From CAG-917 sp028724485 (GTDB lineage: Bacteria > Bacillota > Clostridia > Christensenellales > CAG-917), in assembly GCA_028724485.1 (NCBI GenBank), contig JAQYCY010000085.1, positions 1-7,726 on the forward strand: a DNA stretch of 7,726 nt, read 5' to 3'. Shown piece after piece: positions 6,854 through 7,726 of this stretch (position 1 is the stretch's first letter; each line of letters starts with the position of its first letter). The notes beneath the pieces were generated by a model. The model saw nothing but the letters and a program-made list of their open reading frames with translations. It did no database searches and had not been told where the DNA came from. A program made the position numbers and the translations under genes.

Positions 6854-6940
6854 AGAAACTTGATAGAGTTTCTTAAAACAGCTAATTTCCCTTCCATTTC
6901 TTTAAGAAAAACGACTGACTTCGGTTAGTCGTTTTTCTGT
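6854..6940 (+). ncRNA. Putative small non-coding RNA with its own promoter and terminator
   Basis: The segment begins at the start point predicted from the promoter at 6819-6847. Its first bases form a perfect 7-bp hairpin (AGAAACT 6854-6860 with AGTTTCT 6867-6873, 6-nt loop). Next comes a largely single-stranded linker with an almost pure pyrimidine run (6886-6903) containing CCCTTCC. The 3' end is the terminator hairpin at 6906-6937. There is no ATG and no ribosome binding site between promoter and terminator, so it is not a short gene. An alternative pairing (6869-6876 with 6902-6909) competes with the 5' hairpin. I recognise no known RNA family. It could be a trans-acting sRNA with a C/U-rich seed, or a terminated leader acting on readthrough to the downstream gene. 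Confidence 0.5.
6906..6937 (+). terminator. Strong intrinsic terminator with UUCG tetraloop
   Basis: Bases 6906-6919 pair with 6924-6937 to give 14 consecutive pairs, including one G-U, closing a C(TTCG)G loop, which is an exceptionally stable RNA tetraloop. The descending arm ends GTTTTTC and continues TGTTGTC. The stem is A-rich on one side and T-rich on the other, so it could also act on the minus strand. No minus-strand gene ends nearby, which argues that it terminates the plus-strand small RNA. Confidence 0.85.
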
Positions 6941-7090
6941 TGTCAAGTTTTGCCTTTTGATTGCCGACTTGCGTCGTTAAGTTTCGCCGCTTAACCGTCA
7001 ACTTGCGCTGTTAAGTTTCGCCGCTTAACCATCAACTTGCGTTGTTAAGTTTTGCCACTCGACCGTCAACTTGCGTTGTTAAGTTTTGCC
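6939..7090. repeat. 34-bp-period tandem repeat array, about 4.5 units
   Basis: Three full units start at 6967, 7001 and 7035 with an exact 34-base period. A 28-base diverged partial unit precedes them (6939-6966) and a 22-base partial unit follows (7069-7090). Each unit starts ACTTGCG, then has GTTAAG after a short variable piece. In the first two full units GTTAAG (6976-6981, 7010-7015) pairs with CTTAAC (6990-6995, 7024-7029) across an 8-base loop. The three full units differ at seven positions, all transitions. There are no spacers, so it is not a CRISPR. The period is not a multiple of three and no frame reads it with a start signal, so it is non-coding. It begins just after the small-RNA terminator and ends 7 bp before a -35 box. 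Confidence 0.9.
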
Positions 7091-7097
7091 ATATCGT

Positions 7098-7126
7098 TTG
7101 ACATTTTAAAAGCGTTAATTTATATT
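7098..7126 (+). promoter_or_regulatory. Consensus promoter placed for a leaderless transcript
   Basis: A perfect TTGACA (7098-7103), exactly 17 bases, then TATATT (7121-7126). Starts usually fall about 7 bases after the -10, which here is 7133, the A of the ATG. The promoter abuts the 34-bp repeat array on its upstream side. Confidence 0.75.
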
Positions 7127-7132
7127 TTAGCT

Positions 7133-7315
7133 ATGGAAATTATTTTTAACGGTATTACTTATAAATTTGAGAGTTTAAACGATGCGATTGAAAAAGCGGC
7201 ATTCGAGCATTATCCGCTAACAATAGAAATCGACGGCGCAAAAAAAGTCGTAGCTTCTTTTGACGAAGCAAACGACTATATTTTAAACTTGCCTAAATCG
7301 TTTAGTTTTATTTGA
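7133..7315 (+). CDS. Small hypothetical protein, 60 residues, probably leaderless mRNA
   Basis: I do not recognise this family. From the ATG at 7133 the protein is 60 residues, acidic, and without membrane segments. Its pattern suggests strand (EIIFNGITYKF), helix (SLNDAIEKAAFEHY), strand (LTIEIDGAKKVVAS), helix (FDEANDYILNL), i.e. a compact mixed fold. Codon use resembles the other genes here. The frame stays open upstream to a TTG at 7052, but those codons run through the tandem repeat and the promoter, so the ATG is preferred. No Shine-Dalgarno sequence precedes it, and the promoter predicts transcription starting at the ATG itself. It is convergent with the next gene and probably ends at the hairpin at 7387-7403. 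It could be a spurious ORF, but the consensus promoter and protein-like composition argue for a real gene. Confidence 0.65.
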   Translation: MEIIFNGITYKFESLNDAIEKAAFEHYPLTIEIDGAKKVVASFDEANDYILNLPKSFSFI

Positions 7316-7378
7316 TATACATTATAATCATTTTTCATTGAAACCGAGTTTTAAAAACAAAACCGCCTATTTGATTGC

Positions 7379-7410
7379 AAAATAAAAACCTGCGTTGCAG
7401 GTTCTTATTT
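7379..7410. terminator. Bidirectional terminator between convergent genes
   Basis: AACCTGC (7387-7393) and GCAGGTT (7397-7403) form a perfect 7-bp stem with a 3-nt loop. On the minus strand it is followed by a T-rich run (complement of 7379-7386), ending the membrane-protein gene 19 bases past its stop codon. On the plus strand it is followed by CTTATTT, a weaker tail that can serve the 60-residue gene. Confidence 0.75.
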
Positions 7411-7421
7411 ATCGTTATAAT

Positions 7422-7646
7422 TTAGATTGGTAACAGACGTAAAATCCTTCCGCTTACAATAACCATAATCAAGTCGACAATCCACAAAATGAATCCGACA
7501 CCGATAAGACGGATGATACCTGCAAGAATTTTTCCTTCTGAGAATCTTGTAATCATGCCGAGCAACCAAGCGGTTACAGGAATGATTGCCAAAATGATGC
7601 TAACGATTCTTGGTAAACCAAAATAATCTTTTGAACCTTTTGCCAT
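7422..7646 (-). CDS. Small two-helix membrane protein, 74 residues
   Basis: This short hydrophobic protein has two predicted membrane helices (about 14-32 and 42-64) joined by a polar loop with Arg34 and Lys39. Asp58 lies inside the second helix (WIVDLIMVIV), and the N-terminus is short and basic. The hairpin architecture resembles YqaE/Pmp3-type small membrane proteins, but I do not see that family's signature, so I leave it unnamed. Similar small proteins are common in Bacillota genomes and uncharacterised. The start is firm: GGAGG (7655-7659) lies 8 bases upstream of the ATG, behind a recognisable promoter. It is a single-gene unit, convergent with the 60-residue gene. Confidence 0.85.
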   Translation of the reverse strand: MAKGSKDYFGLPRIVSIILAIIPVTAWLLGMITRFSEGKILAGIIRLIGVGFILWIVDLIMVIVSGRILRLLPI

Positions 7647-7667
7647 GTTTCATACCTCCATAACTAT

Positions 7668-7696
7668 ATTATACTACACCCAAATCAATAAGTAAA
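7668..7696 (-). promoter_or_regulatory. Promoter of the small membrane protein gene
   Basis: A perfect TATAAT (7668-7673, minus strand) lies 17 bases from TTTACT (7691-7696), a 4-of-6 match to the -35. The predicted start near 7661 gives a short leader containing GGAGG. Confidence 0.7.
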
Positions 7697-7726
7697 TACT
7701 TAATTTTTGATTTTTGACTTTAAAAA

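Larger units (their letters stand above)
6648..7132. other. 485-base structured intergenic region
   Basis: No protein gene is supported here. In order it holds the exporter promoter (6674-6702), three ACAAAATT motifs in alternating orientation (6735-6831), a plus-strand extended -10 promoter (6819-6847), a putative small RNA with terminator (about 6854-6937), a 34-bp tandem array (6939-7090), and the promoter of a leaderless small gene (7098-7126). The array is about 50 percent G+C per unit, while its flanks are strongly AT-rich. Confidence 0.75.

Noticed and set aside
6854..6940. Attenuator or T-box leader controlling the exporter
   Set aside because: The element is on the opposite strand from the exporter. 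I see no T-box core or specifier-like architecture, and no reading frame directly follows the terminator.
6939..7090. CRISPR array
   Set aside because: Units are contiguous with an exact 34-bp period and no unique spacers, and no cas gene is present.
7052..7132. TTG-started N-terminal extension of the 60-residue protein
   Set aside because: The extra codons run through the tandem repeat and the -35/-10 promoter, there is no ribosome binding site, and the ATG at 7133 matches the predicted transcription start.
7133..7646. Toxin-antitoxin operon
   Set aside because: The genes are convergent, each with its own promoter, and neither protein shows a recognisable toxin or antitoxin motif.

Overview
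The window looks like a stretch of chromosome from a low-to-moderate GC member of the Bacillota, probably a clostridial lineage. The evidence is AT-rich intergenic DNA, strong AAGGAG/GGAGG ribosome binding sites, near-consensus sigma-A type promoters, intrinsic terminators with T runs, and a heterodimeric ABC exporter of a type common in Clostridia. I see no phage, insertion sequence, CRISPR, rRNA or tRNA sequence. Taxonomy below class level cannot be read from this window.

Layout, left to right. Bases 1-78 hold the open 3' end of a plus-strand reading frame, probably the tail of a gene starting outside the window. A strong intrinsic terminator follows at 214-236. Bases 412-2659 are a two-gene minus-strand unit: an HSL-like alpha/beta hydrolase, then class II fumarase (fumC), overlapping by 11 bases. 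It has its own consensus promoter (TTGACA, 17 bp, TATACT). Bases 2761-6647 are a second minus-strand unit: two ABC exporter half-transporters overlapping as TAATG. It ends in a hairpin-plus-T-run terminator just upstream of the hydrolase promoter. The two subunits carry complementary defects in their ATP sites, so they should form one heterodimeric exporter with one consensus and one degenerate site.

The least ordinary part is the 485-base gap between the exporter start (6647) and the next protein gene (7133). It contains the divergent exporter promoter and three ACAAAATT motifs in alternating orientation. It also contains an outward-facing extended -10 promoter that should make an RNA of about 85 nt ending in a 14-bp terminator with a UUCG loop and no start codon. 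Right after that terminator comes a non-coding tandem array of exact 34-bp period, about 4.5 units. The array stops 7 bp before a consensus promoter whose predicted start point falls on the ATG of a 60-residue protein gene. That gene would therefore be leaderless, and it has no Shine-Dalgarno sequence.

The right edge has a convergent minus-strand gene for a 74-residue two-helix membrane protein, with its own promoter and ribosome binding site. It appears to share a bidirectional terminator with the 60-residue gene.

Functionally, the fumarase serves central carbon metabolism, the hydrolase is a probable esterase of unknown substrate, and the ABC pair probably exports drugs, lipids or peptides. 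The most interesting possibility is that the exporter, which has no protein regulator gene beside it in this window, is controlled from the shared divergent region containing the ACAAAATT sites and the putative small RNA. This is inference from sequence layout only.
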